This document shows, one piece after another, positions 45,547-56,733 of a stretch of 64,000 nt of DNA; the stretch's first letter is position 1; every line of letters begins with the position of its first letter. The notes beneath the pieces are model-generated. The model was not told where the DNA came from, ran no database searches, and was given only the letters and a program-made list of their open reading frames with translations. The position numbers and the translations under genes were made by a program. The stretch comes from Cercis canadensis (taxonomy: Eukaryota > Streptophyta > Magnoliopsida > Fabales > Fabaceae). Where the stretch lies: assembly GCA_003255065.1 (NCBI GenBank), contig QAOA01007694.1:1-64000 (forward strand), read 5' to 3'.

Positions 45547-46567
45547 TTTTAAAAATCGGACTGGCGAGCGAACTGATGTGGTAAAAAATGACCGGTCGAA
45601 CTGGTTGAATCGAAGCTTTTTTCTAAACTCAAAGATTAACAACGAACAAAACATGGAGGATGAAACACAAATTATTAAACTTAACTCATAAGTGAAAGTC
45701 TCAAACTTAAAGATTCAAATAACTAAAAATCAAAAGATATAAAAACCTAATCTATATACAACTAATTTAAAATGATGATCTACAACAAAATTAGATTGTT
45801 TCAATAGCCAACATCTCTTACAAGTTCACAATTTTTAACATATGAAAATTAAATAATCAGAACATATAAATAAATAACCAGATAATCATAACCAAAAAAA
45901 AAAAGAGACATAGTCACATAATATTAAGCAAACAAATAAATAAATAACTAAGAAACTAATTAAATCATGCACAATAGATCAAGAGAAAAAAAAATGCAAG
46001 AACATGTGGTGTCGAACCCACATAGCTGCATATGATTTTGTTCCCTCTTAGTGGAGTTAGAGACACACATGCTTTAAATAATAACGAATAATGAGGAAAA
46101 AAAGAGAAGATGAGGATAATAATAAAGCAATGGGTTAATGGTAAAAGTTTTAAGAAATTAGAAAAAAGTCTTAAGTTAAAATCTGTGTACTGTGTGATTA
46201 TGTATTATAATTTTTACATATTTAATATTAAATAAATCTATTAAATAGTTAATAAATAATTTTTGTGCAACAATAAATACAAGTCTAGAGTTGTCCTAAT
46301 GGTTTAGATTGTGAACTATTAATTTCTTAACTATTCTATTAATAAATATATTAAAGTTGAGATGTCATAGTAGCAAAAAATGCTGTTTGAAGCCGTCTAG
46401 TTTGTGCAAAACCAAACCAGTTCAGTGGTTCGCACCAGTTTGGACGATTCTCACCAGTTTCAGGCAGTTTAATCGGTGTAGTAGTTTAGGGGCATTAACC
46501 GAACTATTTTCCTTATCGGGTACTAGTCAGATTGGTTGGACCGGCCGGTCTGGTACGATTTTTAAAA
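45547..46567. mobile_element. TIR element with CAATG flanking repeats
   Basis: The left end TTTTAAAAATCGGACTGG and the right end (reverse complement TTTTAAAAATCGTACCAGAC) are inverted copies over about 12 bases with further CCGGTCGAACTGG-type words inside. CAATG is found on both sides (45542-45546 and 46568-46572). The element is 1021 bases long, AT-rich and without a recognisable protein. I cannot name the superfamily. Confidence 0.6.
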
Positions 46568-46572
46568 CAATG

Positions 46573-47549
46573 ATGCCCATAGCCATCTTACGGGACCTTG
46601 TTTGTCTTTATTCAAAAACATATTTTATTCAAAGGTGTCATATTGAGTTAAATAGCTTTGCAAAGTGGATTATTAAGGAGAATTAACCCTTAGAACTTAT
46701 GATAGTACATGGGAAAAAACAAAACAATACTATTATTATAGATCTTAAAGAAAGGGGAAAATTGATAAGGGGAAGCAATTACATACCGTCTCCCGCCAGC
46801 TAGAGACTTGAGCACTTGGAGGTTGGATTGTTTTCTCCTTTAATCCTTTGTTGTTCTCACTTCAAACCTAGCTGGTGTCATCTCCATCTTTTGCAAAACC
46901 AAGCATTTTGAGAGCACATGTCTTCTATTCAGGGCAATGCTGCGAATAGGTTATGCTTCAATCACTTCTAGGTTCCTATCTTTACCTTATAATTTTTAGC
47001 TCTTAACTTTGAGTGGCTTTATGGGCTTTTCTTGTCTTGGAGGAGGAGCTTGTAATTTGCTTGGATTTCCATTATTTGCAGCTGTTGTACATCTATGGGG
47101 TATTATTCTTAATTCAATTTGACAACAAAGTTTAAATTTTGTCTATTTTGGTTTAAAGATGCTACATTTCTTATGTATTTTTAGCTCATAACTTTGAGTG
47201 GCTTCATGAGTTTTTCTTATTTTGGAGAAGAAGGAGCTTGTGGTTTGCTTGGATTTTCATTATTTACAGTTGTTGTACATTAGGGGATATATTTTTAATT
47301 CCATTTGACAACAAAGTCTAAGGTTTTTTTTTTTTTTTTTGGTTTAAAGATACTTCATTTGCTATTCAATTAATGTTAAATGGAGCTAATTTGAGTCTAT
47401 CTTGTTGAAACCTGCTTTAGTCTTCATATCTAGGTTCATTTCCAGCTGGGATTTTGCAAGTTAGAGTTGGCTTCAGAAATTCAATGAGGTTTCCTTTATA
47501 TATTTGTATAAAGTGTGAAAGGAAATATGATTATATTTAACATTTATTT
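46573..47549. other. 5' part of the pTAC12-like locus
   Basis: This is mostly intron-like DNA. A segment near 46870-46960 reads as a possible decayed first exon (words like LLQNQAF, NAANRLCFNHF), but I cannot align it with confidence. A 185-bp tandem duplication fills 46992-47362. Confidence 0.4.
46992..47362. repeat. Diverged 185-bp tandem duplication
   Basis: Two copies begin ATTTTTAGCTC at 46992 and 47177 and share ACTTTGAGTGGCTT, GTTGTACAT and TTTGACAACAAAGT in the same order. They differ at perhaps one base in eight. Confidence 0.75.
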
Positions 47550-48078
47550 GTTGAATGTCCACCCTACTACAGTTACATGGACTTAACCTTTGGCCACCTT
47601 GAGCCGGCCCTCTGGTGCTAGAGCAAGTATTCCTGGGCAGGAGTATTGGCCTGAAGGTACTGCTAGTCGTGTTCAGGCAGCTCAAGCATCGAAACCAACT
47701 GGTGATTCATTAGGATCTTCATCTAATGGAAAAAACCTTGGAAGTAGGAGGAAGAATTACGAAACAACTGTTGCTACTTCCTTAGAAGTTTCTGTAGAAT
47801 CAATTGACCCCATGCCTCCTGAAGCATCGGTTGACCCCACAGAAGATTGTGAAGACTTCTCATCTGATTATGTTGTTTATCAATCTGAACATGAGGTAGA
47901 AGAAGAGTATGTATTTGAATTAGACAAGAAACTTGGGCATCCACATCCTTTTATTGATCCAAAAGTTAAAAAGCCAATAGAGGGGCCACATACAAGTGAA
48001 GAACTACGCTGGAATTGGAGAAAGCCAGAAAAAGAACAATGATCTAGATGGCAAAGAAGGTGACCAAATGGTGAAACA
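47550..48078 (+). pseudogene. pTAC12-like exon A
   Basis: The exon reads VECPPYYSYMDLTFGHLEPA, then after a one-base frame change near 47609 GARASIPGQEYWPEGT, ASRVQAAQASKPTGDS and GKNLGSRRKNYE. It continues through an acidic stretch to YVFELDKKLGHPHPFIDPKV, KKPIEGPHTSEELRWNWRKP and EKEQ. Two in-frame TGA codons follow (48040, where W is expected, and 48061, where R is expected). It ends at a GTTAGT donor at 48079. The order and wording follow pTAC12 closely. A run from 47590 to 48042 is open, which could mislead gene finders. Confidence 0.82.
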
Positions 48079-48388
48079 GTTAGTGCTTATGGAAACTATA
48101 TATGGAAAGTTGTTTTCTAATATTGTCTATGTTGTGTTTTAGTGAGTTTACATATGGTATTATATGACTACTTCATATGCATTTGTGTATATGCATGTAA
48201 CAAGCATGCAACAGAGGATAGGGTAGAACAAAATTGTGTATATGCATGTAACAAACATGCAACGGAGAATAGGCCAGAACAAAATTATGTGTTACATGGT
48301 TACACTACGAAGAATATATTGTTTGACAAATGATCAAATGGTGCATCCATATTCATCCACATGAAACTTCTATTACTCACTTAAATAT
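48079..48388 (+). other. Intron of the pTAC12-like locus, left of the Copia element
   Basis: This is intron-like DNA that starts with GTTAGT. A 51-bp tandem duplication lies at 48190-48240 and 48241-48291 (unit beginning TATGCATGTAACAA), which produces a repetitive open frame with no support as a gene. The AATAT at 48384-48388 is the left target duplication of the Copia element. Confidence 0.7.
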
Positions 48389-49570
48389 TGAAGGTTGCAG
48401 AAAATACTCCTAGAGGGTGGGGAGGGGGGGTGAATAGGAGTTTTCAAAATTTACAACTATATTAGTTCTAAAATGCATATTAGTTCAATATTCAGTTCTT
48501 TTCAAGAACTAGTTCTCTAACCTTAAGAACTAGTTCTCTGATAAAATAGAATTCAACAAAAAATTAGAACTAGCTAAATCAAAGGAGAGCAAAATAAGGA
48601 CAACTCAGAATATCATACTCAAGCAACAGAAGCACATATAAATCTAAAAAATGCAAATAACTCAAAATTAAAGAGATAAAAGAAGAAGAGAGATTAGCAA
48701 GAGAATTTTATAGTGGTTCGGCTAACATTGCCTACATCCACTTCTCCCAATTGCTTGGGGTTCCACTAAAATCTGAGTTTAGTTGCCCTAGCTTCTCCAA
48801 GCTTTACATCCATGGTTTTTCTTCAAGCAAACCAAGAACTCATCCATTCCAACAAAGATGAAGCAAAACTCTCACCAAGATTTCTCCATAGAAATCTAAA
48901 TACAAATCCTTTTTATCAAAGATAAATCCCCATTAGAAAGCACTCTCTCAATAGAGAAGATTAATACAATTATCGCACTTGAGGAAGAAGAAGGAGAGAA
49001 AGAAACTAAGTACATAACACTTAGAGAACCATTCTTCAATCTCTCTCTAGAAAGCTTTATCTCACCATTTTTCTTCTTTCTTCTTCGCTACTGAAGTCTT
49101 GAAAAATTTATCTTCTTAAGGAAAAATGATCCCACGTGAAGACTTGGGTAATAGCTCTAACAAGGACAGCTGTCAATTGCATAGAGCAAAAGAATCTCAT
49201 TTGCATTATCTCTTTCATTTTTAGCAATAAACAATTCTTACTTTATCCCTTAAAAAGGTGGATCTTGCAACTGCACCCTCAAGAGGAAATTTCCTCACCT
49301 TGTAAAGGAAACTTCCTAACAGAATGAGAACTTTTTTGGGTCTTCTTAATTCAGCACATATCCTTGTCCACATTAGCAAATATTTGACAGACAACAAATG
49401 GTAAGAATGAGTTCCTTATGTGCCAATACCAGTTCTTGAGATGAAGAACTGGTTCTCAAGACTTCTTGCTAACCTGTTCTTAAATAAATACTTAAGCACA
49501 AACACATGGTTAATCAAAGTAGGACCATTTGTTATCATCAAAACTAGATTAGAGAGTTGTGAGGCCAACA
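48389..49570 (-). repeat. 3' LTR of the SIRE-type element
   Basis: 1182 bases, plus-strand start TGAAGGTTGCAGAAAATACT and end GAGGCCAACA. It aligns along its length with the LTR at 54036-55192. Two copies of the palindrome AGAACTAGTTCT lie at 48506 and 48527. Confidence 0.9.
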
Positions 49571-51180
49571 ATCTCCCCTTAAAAATATGCATACTCTAGA
49601 ACTAGTTCAAGAACTGGTTCTTAAAGCAATTTTCAAATAATACTTTTTAGAAGAAGCATGGAGTTTCCAACTGAGATAATTCAAACAGATATAATAACAA
49701 TTCAATTAAAGTATCTCATATTTCTCCCCCTTTGTCATTATTAAAAGAGACAAGGGAGAAGAACAACATCAAATAGAAAATAAACTATTCCATAATTCAA
49801 ATAAGATATCAACTAGCAGAACCAGATTATCAGAATAAAGAAAACCAGAATAGATACCATTATATATTCAAGAGATTCTCCATGAACAAAAGTCAAGCAG
49901 ACTGTGAACCGATGCACAATGCATGATATGCAAAATAAAGAAGAACACAAAAAGGCTGGAGAACAATCAAAATAACTACATACACAACTGAAACTTTAAC
50001 AAAGAAAGTCATAAGTATAATCCTAAGAGGTAGATGGTTTTGAAACCTCAAGGCTGCCAACTGATTCTTTGTAAGGGCCAATTCTTTCTCAACCATAGCA
50101 AGTCTAGTAGTGTAATAAAAAATTGTAGTCTGAAAATAGTTGAGGCGCTTTCCAATCTGATTGGTTAATTTTGCAGGCTTGACAGTTCTTATCCATTCCA
50201 CGTGATCAAATGACTAGGAGGAAGGGACTGGTTGTGGTTGGTTTTTTTTGACTTTTTGTAGATTTGGAAGAACTAGGAGCAACAGGTACATGCCTTTTTG
50301 AAAAGCTGCTAGGAGCAGGAGTATGGGTAACTGGTTCTTGATATGGTATAAAACATACATGTGAGGGGTTGAGAAGTCACTATGGCTTCCAATATTGGGT
50401 AGTAGTTGGGTTTGTAACTAGTTTGTCTAAAGTTTTGGTTATGGGATCAAAGCAATGAATAAAGGGAGGTCTTCCTTGGCCTCTATATTCAGGAAAATCA
50501 CATATTGACGTCATTGCATCATCATAAGATATCAAATTTGTGGGCCAGACCTTTTGCATAAATCTAGTATCCCCTTTAACAGACAAATCAAGCATACTAG
50601 CTGAAATCCTTTCAGTTAACGGAATTTTCATCCCAGCCACATAACTTTTTAGATAGATCATGCCAGAATAAGAACCTTGCAAAGGCTGTGTATGAGCATA
50701 ATATAAGCAGATTGCCTTTGCTAGTAGAGGTTCATCTAGCTTTAACATAGCAGACCAACCCATCTTAGCAAACATCATCTCAACTGCTTTGGTGGAAGAA
50801 TTCTTCGATTCCCAAGTTACTAAGCAATTGGGTGCTATTGACTTGGTTTCATAAGAATTTTTTGAAGTTTTCCTCAACAGCTTTACTTTCAAATAGAGGA
50901 GCAAAAGAACTGTAGATTTGGGGGTTTTAACCCTTGGAGTAAATGCAATTTTTCTGGCCATTATCTTGAATTTTCTATGCTTTTTAGAGGGAACTGGTTG
51001 AGGTTTTTTCTCATGAGCAGGCTCAGGAACTAGTTCAGCTTCTTGTTCTTGATATGAGTCTGTTTTAGTTTCAGAGGGAGAAGCAAGTTTTGGAACATAG
51101 GTAGGTTCACATTATTCTAAAATGGATATTGGCTCTTCATCGGAAGGGTGAGCAGTTGCCTTGCCTTTAGACTTAGCCAT
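49571..51180 (-). pseudogene. Extra downstream open region of the SIRE-type element (fossil)
   Basis: This lies between RNase H and the 3' LTR on the minus strand. SIRE/Maximus elements are known for an additional, envelope-like ORF here. A piece from about 50961 to 50380 is the best preserved, with MMFAKMGWSAMLKLDEPLLA, KAICLYYAHTQPLQGSYSG and a C-terminal FIHCFDPITKTLDKL. I recognise it by position and general wording only. It is broken. Confidence 0.5.
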
Positions 51181-51814
51181 CAGTCTTTGGCTAACTCTTC
51201 TAATCATAACCTTAAGTAGCTGGTTGTCAAACAAAGAAAGTGGCAAACACAAGAACACAGAAAGAGAACATGCAAGATGAAAAAAAATGCAAAAAAGAAA
51301 GGAAGTGGGAAAAAATTAGGACAAAATTCAAATGAGGAAGAAAGGAAGAGAAGCAGAGAAGAGAAGGAATGAAAATGGTGCGTTTGCAAAGGGCAGTTAA
51401 GTGAAACATGCAGTTTGGCTAAATGCTAGAAAACACGGGCCAAAAAATCCAAGCCTAGAACAATTTAATAACAAATCAATCCAATAGAAATGAAAGAAAT
51501 CTTTTAAAGAAATAACACAACAAATATCAACCCAAACAATAACCAGATCCTTTTGAAATAAAATACCCTGCAAGATTACAGTCCTTTTTTGTTAAAAAAA
51601 ATTGACAGCTCGGAAATGGAATATTTCACAGGTTCAAAAATGGTTTTGGGCAGAAATAATTTTTTCTAAATATTCTAGACATCTTTGCCAAATTTCCAGA
51701 AGCAGACAAAGTGAAATTGAATATTAACCAGCCTTTTCATGACAAATAGAGAAAAAAAAAAAAAGGAAAAATGATATGCGAATGTACAAACAAAATGCAA
51801 ATAGTCATATCTCA
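51181..51814. other. Non-coding part of the SIRE-type element
   Basis: This is purine-rich on the plus strand (about 51230-51380), then AT-rich DNA with an A run near 51755. No gene seen. It separates the RNase H part from the extra downstream region. Confidence 0.5.
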
Positions 51815-52270
51815 TCAAGACAAGTTTATCATGCCTAGCTCATGTCTAAGAAAATAGAATCTATCTTTAGCTAAAGGTTTAGTAAAAATGTCAGCAATTT
51901 GATCATCATTACTAACAAAAGATAATTCTATATCACCCTTAATAACATGATCCCTAAGAAAATGATGCTTGATGTCTAAATGCTTGGTCCTAGAATGTTG
52001 AACTGGATTTCTTGCAATATTGATAGCACTTGTATTATCACACAACAAAGGAATTTTGTCTAGAAAAAAATACCATAGTCAGCCAATTATTGTTTCATCC
52101 AAATCACTTGTGAACAGCAAAGTCCAGCTGCCATGTATCTAGCCTTCTGGATTGAGCTACTACATTTTTCTTCTTGGATTGCCAAGAAACTAATGCACCT
52201 CCTAGGAATTGACAACCTCCACTAGTGCTTTTGCGATCAATTGAACATCTAGCAAAATCAGAGTCAGTAT
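51815..52270 (-). pseudogene. SIRE-type RNase H region (fossil)
   Basis: The minus strand reads LCDNTSAINIARNPVQHSRT, KHLDIKHHFLRDHV and DQIADIFTKPLAKDRF, typical of the RNase H end of Copia polyproteins. Words like GCSIDRKSTSGGCQFLGG, read on the minus strand around 52200-52255, belong to the same domain. Broken. Confidence 0.8.
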
Positions 52271-52276
52271 ATGAAA

Positions 52277-53960
52277 CTAGTTCAAAAGAACTAGTTCTTT
52301 TCCATTATCACCAAAAGTAATAGCTCCCAAGTCCTCCAAACTAATGAAAATAAACTTTGAGTAGTCTTCGGTCATGTGCCTAGAGCAGCCACTATCCAGA
52401 TACCAACAATCACTTTTGGCTTGATAACAGACCTGTAAGAAAGTTAGAGAGCTTGAGGTACCCAAGTTTCTTTGGGTCTTTTCAAGTTAGCAATAGTGGT
52501 GCTCTTTGGTACCCACACCATCTTTCTAGCAGCACAGTTTTTTTTTTATAGGAGCAGGTATTAGGAAAATGTCCTACATATCCATAGTAAAAGAAAGTTC
52601 CCTTAGAGAAGGAGTGTGAGGAGGAAGCTTTGACAAAAGAGTTTTTAGAAACCTTTGAAGTGCTAGGTTGAACATAACCTAAACCAGTTTTGTCTTGGCC
52701 TATCCTTTGTCTCCCTAGCAGAGAGTTCAAATTATTTCTACCTTGAACAAACTTAGCTAGATCTTTGTATAGTTCATTTACTTTTCCTTTTAACTTATTA
52801 TTTTCACTCAAGATAGAAGGAGTAAGACAATTATTTTTCTCAAGAACATCATTATGTTGCTGTAAGATTTTAAGTTTATCAGCCAAAACATAATTATCTT
52901 TCTTAAGACCTTCTATCACCTTAATTTGATCTTTTATAATTATTTTGAGAGCTGAGATTTTTGCAAGTCATTTTTCATAATCAAAAGACAAATTATCAGA
53001 AGCATGACTCAGTTCATCAAAGGAAGGAAGTAGTTCAAGATCTAGATCAGTTACCTCATGCTTCTTTCCATTGCTTTCACCGGTTGCCATAAGGTAGAAG
53101 TTGGCTATATTTTCTTCATCAAAATCATCACTGTCAGAGGTTGAATCTTCATCACTCCAGGTGGCATTCATTGCTCTCTTCTTTTCGAGAACCCTCTTTG
53201 TGACCATTGCCACATCATCTTCACTGGAAACTAGTTCTTCCTGAGTACTAGTTTTTAGAGCAGTGGTTGTTAGAGCTAAACTTTTCATTCTATCTTCAAT
53301 TCTAGCATTCTTTTGAAAGAATAACATATGATGTGATTCCAAAGTGCCTCTGAGTTAATCAACAGTGAGTTTATTGGTTTCAACATACTGGAGCAATACA
53401 GTCACTTTACATTCCCATTTGTCAAATAGACATCTCAAGAGGTTTTTGACTTGCTCTTTTTGACTGTAGACTCTTCCAAGGCCTTTGAGGCTATTGATGA
53501 TGCTTAGAAACCTAGCAAAGAATGTCTCCAGATGTTTATCTTGTGACATATGAAACATTTCATATTCAGCTGAATAAATGTCAATTTTGGCCTCTTTGAC
53601 ATGACTGGTTCCTTCATGGATGACAACAAGTCTATCCCACATTTCCTTAGCAGTATTCAAAGATGCGATGTGCACATACTCTTTTCCAGATATAGCACAA
53701 ACTATATTGTATCTTGCCTTGGAATTTAGAGTGAATTTGATTTTTTCCTCAAGAGTGAATTCCTATTCTTCTTTTGGGACAACAACTCCATTCTCCATTT
53801 TATTGGGTGGAATTAATCCATTTCTTACGATCTGCTAAACCTCATAGTCAATTGACTCAAGGTACATTTCCATTCAGTGTTTCTAGTAAGGATAATTTTC
53901 TCCATTGAAGAATGGTGGCTTATGAGATGAATGAGATTCATTCTGATTGTTCATGGTACT
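52277..53960 (-). pseudogene. SIRE-type gag and protease region (fossil)
   Basis: On the minus strand the gag core reads LNTAKEMWDRLVVIHEGTSH, VKEAKIDIYSAEYEMFHM and LLRCLFDKWECKVTVLL. A variant CCHC knuckle (YYGYVGHFPNTC) and then a protease-like WYLDSGCSRHMTEDYSKF part follow. This is the UBN2-like gag common in Copia elements. Several breaks. Confidence 0.8.
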
Positions 53961-54019
53961 TGCAACACAGTGAACTAGATCTTTAGCTCTTGGTTAGTTA
54001 AACCAACAAAATGAGCACA

Positions 54020-54033
54020 TAGCTCTGATACCA
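54020..54033 (-). promoter_or_regulatory. Primer binding site, initiator methionine tRNA type
   Basis: On the minus strand the sequence TGGTATCAGAGCTA starts three bases (AAT between) after the LTR end. It is the classic primer site of plant Copia elements. Confidence 0.85.
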
Positions 54034-54035
54034 AT

Positions 54036-55192
54036 TGAAGGTTGCAAGAAATACTCCTAGAGGTGGTGAATAAGAGTTTTCAAAATTTAAAACTATATCA
54101 GTTCTAAAACACATATAAATTCAATATTCAGTTCTCTTCAAGAACTAGTTCTCTAACCTTAAGAACTAGTTCTTTGATAAAACAGAATTCAACAGAAAAT
54201 TAGAACAAGCTAAATCAAAGGAGACAAAATAACAACTCAAAATATCATACTCAAGCAATAGAAGCACATATAAATCTCAAAAATGAAAATAACTCATAAT
54301 TAAATAGATGAAAGGAGAAGATAGATTAGCAAGAGATTCTTATAGTGGTTTGGCTAACATTGCCTACATCCACTTCTCCCAATTGCTTGGGGTTGCACTA
54401 AAATCCGGGTTTAGTTGTCCAAGCTTTACATCCATGGTTTTTCTTCAAGCTAACCAAGAACTCATCCCTTTCAACAAAGATGAAGCAAGAGCCTCACCCA
54501 AATTTCTCCCTAGAAATCTGAATACAAATCCCTTTTATCAAAGATAAATCCCCATTAGAAAGTACTCTCTCAACAGAGAAGATTAATACAATTATTGCAC
54601 TTGAGGAAGAAGAAGGAGACAAAGAAACTAAGTACATAACACTTAGAGAACCATTCTTCAATCTCTCTCTAGAAAGCTTTCTCTCACAAGTTTTCTTCTT
54701 TCTTCTTTCCTACTAAAGTCTTGAAAAATTTCTCTTCTTAAGGCAAAATGAGCCCACATGAAGACTTGGGTAACAACTCTAATAAGGACAGCTGTCAACC
54801 GCAAAGAGCAAGAGAATCCCATTTGCATTATCTCTTTCATTTTTAGCAATAAACAATTCTTACTTTATCCCTTAAAAAGTGGATCTTGCAACTGCACCCT
54901 CAAGAGGAAATTTCCTCACCTTGTATAGGAAACTTCTTGAAAAAATGAGAACTTTCTCAGGTCTTCTTAATTCAGCACAGATCCTTGTCCACATAAGCAA
55001 ATATTTGATAGACAACAAATGGTAAAAATGAGTTCCCTCTTTGTCAAAACCAGTTCTTGAGATGAAGAACTAGTTCTCAAGACTTCTTGCTAACCTGTTC
55101 TTAAATAAACATTTAAGCACAAACACATGGTTAATCAAAGCAGGATCATTTGTTATCATCAAAACTGGATTTAGAGAGTTGTGGGGCCAACA
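54036..55192 (-). repeat. 5' LTR of the SIRE-type element
   Basis: 1157 bases, plus-strand start TGAAGGTTGCAAGAAATACT and end GTGGGGCCAACA (minus-strand start TGTTGGCCCCAC). It contains AGAACTAGTTCT at 54141, 54162 and 55066. Confidence 0.9.
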
Positions 55193-55197
55193 AATAT

Positions 55198-55545
55198 GTC
55201 TTGCAATTGGAGGAAAATTCCACTTTTATTGGTTGTGTGCTTTAGGATCATTATTTACAATAATTTATGGGTCAAAGGGTTAGAATGATGAGTTGATATT
55301 CTTTTTCGTTACATTCTATTAATGTGTGAATAGTCATGTTATGTCTCTAAACATCTGTCCATGAAATCATGGTTTTGTAGTTAAATGCTCCCATGTTATA
55401 GTCGATTTTATGTTAGATCATTCATACTTACCTTCATCTATTAAGAGGTCTAAAAGCCAATCGGATATATGGAAAATTATAAAGCTTTTATAAAGAAGTC
55501 CTCTACCTTGAATATGAATTTCCTTATCAATATTTTTTTTTGTAG
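55198..55545 (+). other. Intron of the pTAC12-like locus, right of the Copia element
   Basis: Intron-like AT-rich DNA continues from the target duplication to a TTTTTTTTTGTAG acceptor at 55533-55545. Without the Copia element and one target copy the intron would be about 660 bases. Confidence 0.65.
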
Positions 55546-55658
55546 GTTTTTCTGAATGCCATGGCAGAGACTGGGCAAGTAAAACTTTATGGTGAACATC
55601 TAACATAAATAGAAACTTCTCTTTATTGAGCACGACGCCATCTTTTTAAGGAAGAAAG
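55546..55658 (+). pseudogene. pTAC12-like exon B
   Basis: It reads VFLNAMAETGQVKLYGEHLT, then a stop, IETSLY, a stop and ARRHLFKEE, and ends at a GTATCT donor (55659). The wording matches pTAC12 (FLKAMAETGQVKLYGE, TETSLYRARRHLFKEE). The two stops stand where L and R are expected. Both splice sites keep the consensus. Confidence 0.85.
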
Positions 55659-56474
55659 GTATCTTTGACTACTACATTCACAATATAGTTTTGATAAACC
55701 TTGAAAGGAAAGCCTAAAAGAAGTTTTGAACCAGAATTTCTTGAAGAAAAGTGAGAAAATTCTGAAAGGATTAAGCATATCCATTTGAATTGCCTTGCTA
55801 CTTTAATGAAGGGAGACTGACATCATGCATGAATGGGGTTGTAGATAAAATATTTTACTCTGTGGGTCAGATCTGTGCTATTTTGTTTTGGTTGTTTTGG
55901 GGTTGGGGGGAGGGGATGCTCAACTTTTTAATTTTAGCTATATAATATACTCACATTTTTCATATAGAAATCAATCTGCTATAGATAACACGTGGAAAGC
56001 TTAATATCTTACTCCCTAAAAGGTGAATCCTGAATGTTGGGTATGCAATAGTTTCCAAAACCCTAAAATGTATGGGACAAGAACCATTTCTGAGCAGGTG
56101 GACCCAAGACTCTCTCTAATGTAGGAAAAAACTAAGACAACCTGCCTACTATGCCTTTGTGTTAGGTTTTAGAGTTCCAATAGTATTATATCTATGTTTT
56201 GCTTTGTTTGTCTTACTTCTTTTATCAGTAAAAGTACTATATCTAGGGATAAAAATATATTTAATTTCTCAGAATAGCATATTTCATTTATCAGCAAAAT
56301 TATTATATTCTAAAATTTTCAAGAATGCTTTCACTTAAATAAGCACATGCCAAACCCTACTTTCCTATCTCTTTTTGGTCATTGCTTTGCAAACAAAGTT
56401 ATTGATTATAAAAGCTTCCTCTAGTGTTGTGTCTCTTATAATGAATTTGTAAAAGTAACTCCTAATGTTTGCAG
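55659..56474 (+). other. Intron between pTAC12-like exons B and C
   Basis: An 816-base AT-rich intron starts GTATCT and ends TGTTTGCAG. A short G-rich word (GGGGTTGGGGGGAGGGGA) lies near 55900. No other feature seen. Confidence 0.7.
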
Positions 56475-56733
56475 GCTTCAGGCTGAACAAGAGACACTGG
56501 AAAGGATAAGTCCACTAGCATACTATTCAGAATGGGTAAAAGCATGGAAAAGGGACCCTTCTCATGAAGCTGTTCAAAAGCATTTTGAATAGACCGATGA
56601 AGATGAGAACACTCAAGTAATTGAAATGTTTAGCCATCAAACAGACTGAGAGTATCACATAGTGATGGGGACTGATGATGTATTTGTAGGGACCCTTTAG
56701 CAAAGCGAATGAGGGAGGATCAATTAAAGCAAA
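56475..56733 (+). pseudogene. pTAC12-like exon C
   Basis: It reads LQAEQETLERISPLAYYSEW, VKAWKRDPSHEAVQKHFE, a stop, TDEDENTQVIEMFSHQTD, a stop and EYHIVMGTD. After a frame change it gives RDPLAKRMREDQLKQ. All parts match the central pTAC12 domain. It ends at a GTATGC donor (56734). The next expected exon (IWGGDPVYPT) is not found in the following 760 bases, so the locus is truncated. Confidence 0.85.

Larger units (their letters stand above)
48389..55192 (-). mobile_element. SIRE/Maximus-type Ty1/Copia element (fossil) in a pTAC12 intron
   Basis: Two LTRs (48389-49570 and 54036-55192) and a 5-bp target duplication AATAT (48384-48388 and 55193-55197) define the element. It lies on the minus strand: the primer site TGGTATCAGAGCT (initiator methionine tRNA type) is next to the right LTR, and a purine tract AAGGGGAGAT is next to the left LTR. 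From right to left come gag with a CCHC knuckle, a protease-like part, RNase H and an extra downstream open region as known in this lineage. Not all the usual pol parts are recognisable. It is broken, with perhaps five to ten interruptions, and the LTRs differ by several percent, so it is old. Confidence 0.88.
47550..56733 (+). pseudogene. pTAC12/HEMERA-like pseudogene, introns retained
   Basis: Three exon-like blocks match, in order and in splice phase, the plant protein pTAC12 (HEMERA), a component of the plastid RNA polymerase complex that also acts in phytochrome signalling. They are 47550-48078, 55546-55658 and 56475-56733. The introns are retained, so this is a duplicated and not a processed pseudogene. 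Several stops and at least two frameshifts break the reading frame, and neither the N-terminal transit peptide nor the C-terminal acidic region (after MREDQIKQ) is found. A 6.8-kb Copia element sits in the first intron. The assignment rests on recalled protein wording, not on a search. Confidence 0.8.

Noticed and set aside
46357-46686. 109-codon ORF
   Set aside because: It spans the right end of the TIR element and flanking DNA. The wording reflects TIR sequence.
47590-48042. Intact 150-residue gene
   Set aside because: The open frame is one exon piece of a pTAC12-like pseudogene. It lacks an ATG, and upstream and downstream exons are broken.
50380-50961. Host gene on the minus strand
   Set aside because: It lies inside the SIRE-type element between RNase H and the 3' LTR, where this lineage carries an extra ORF.
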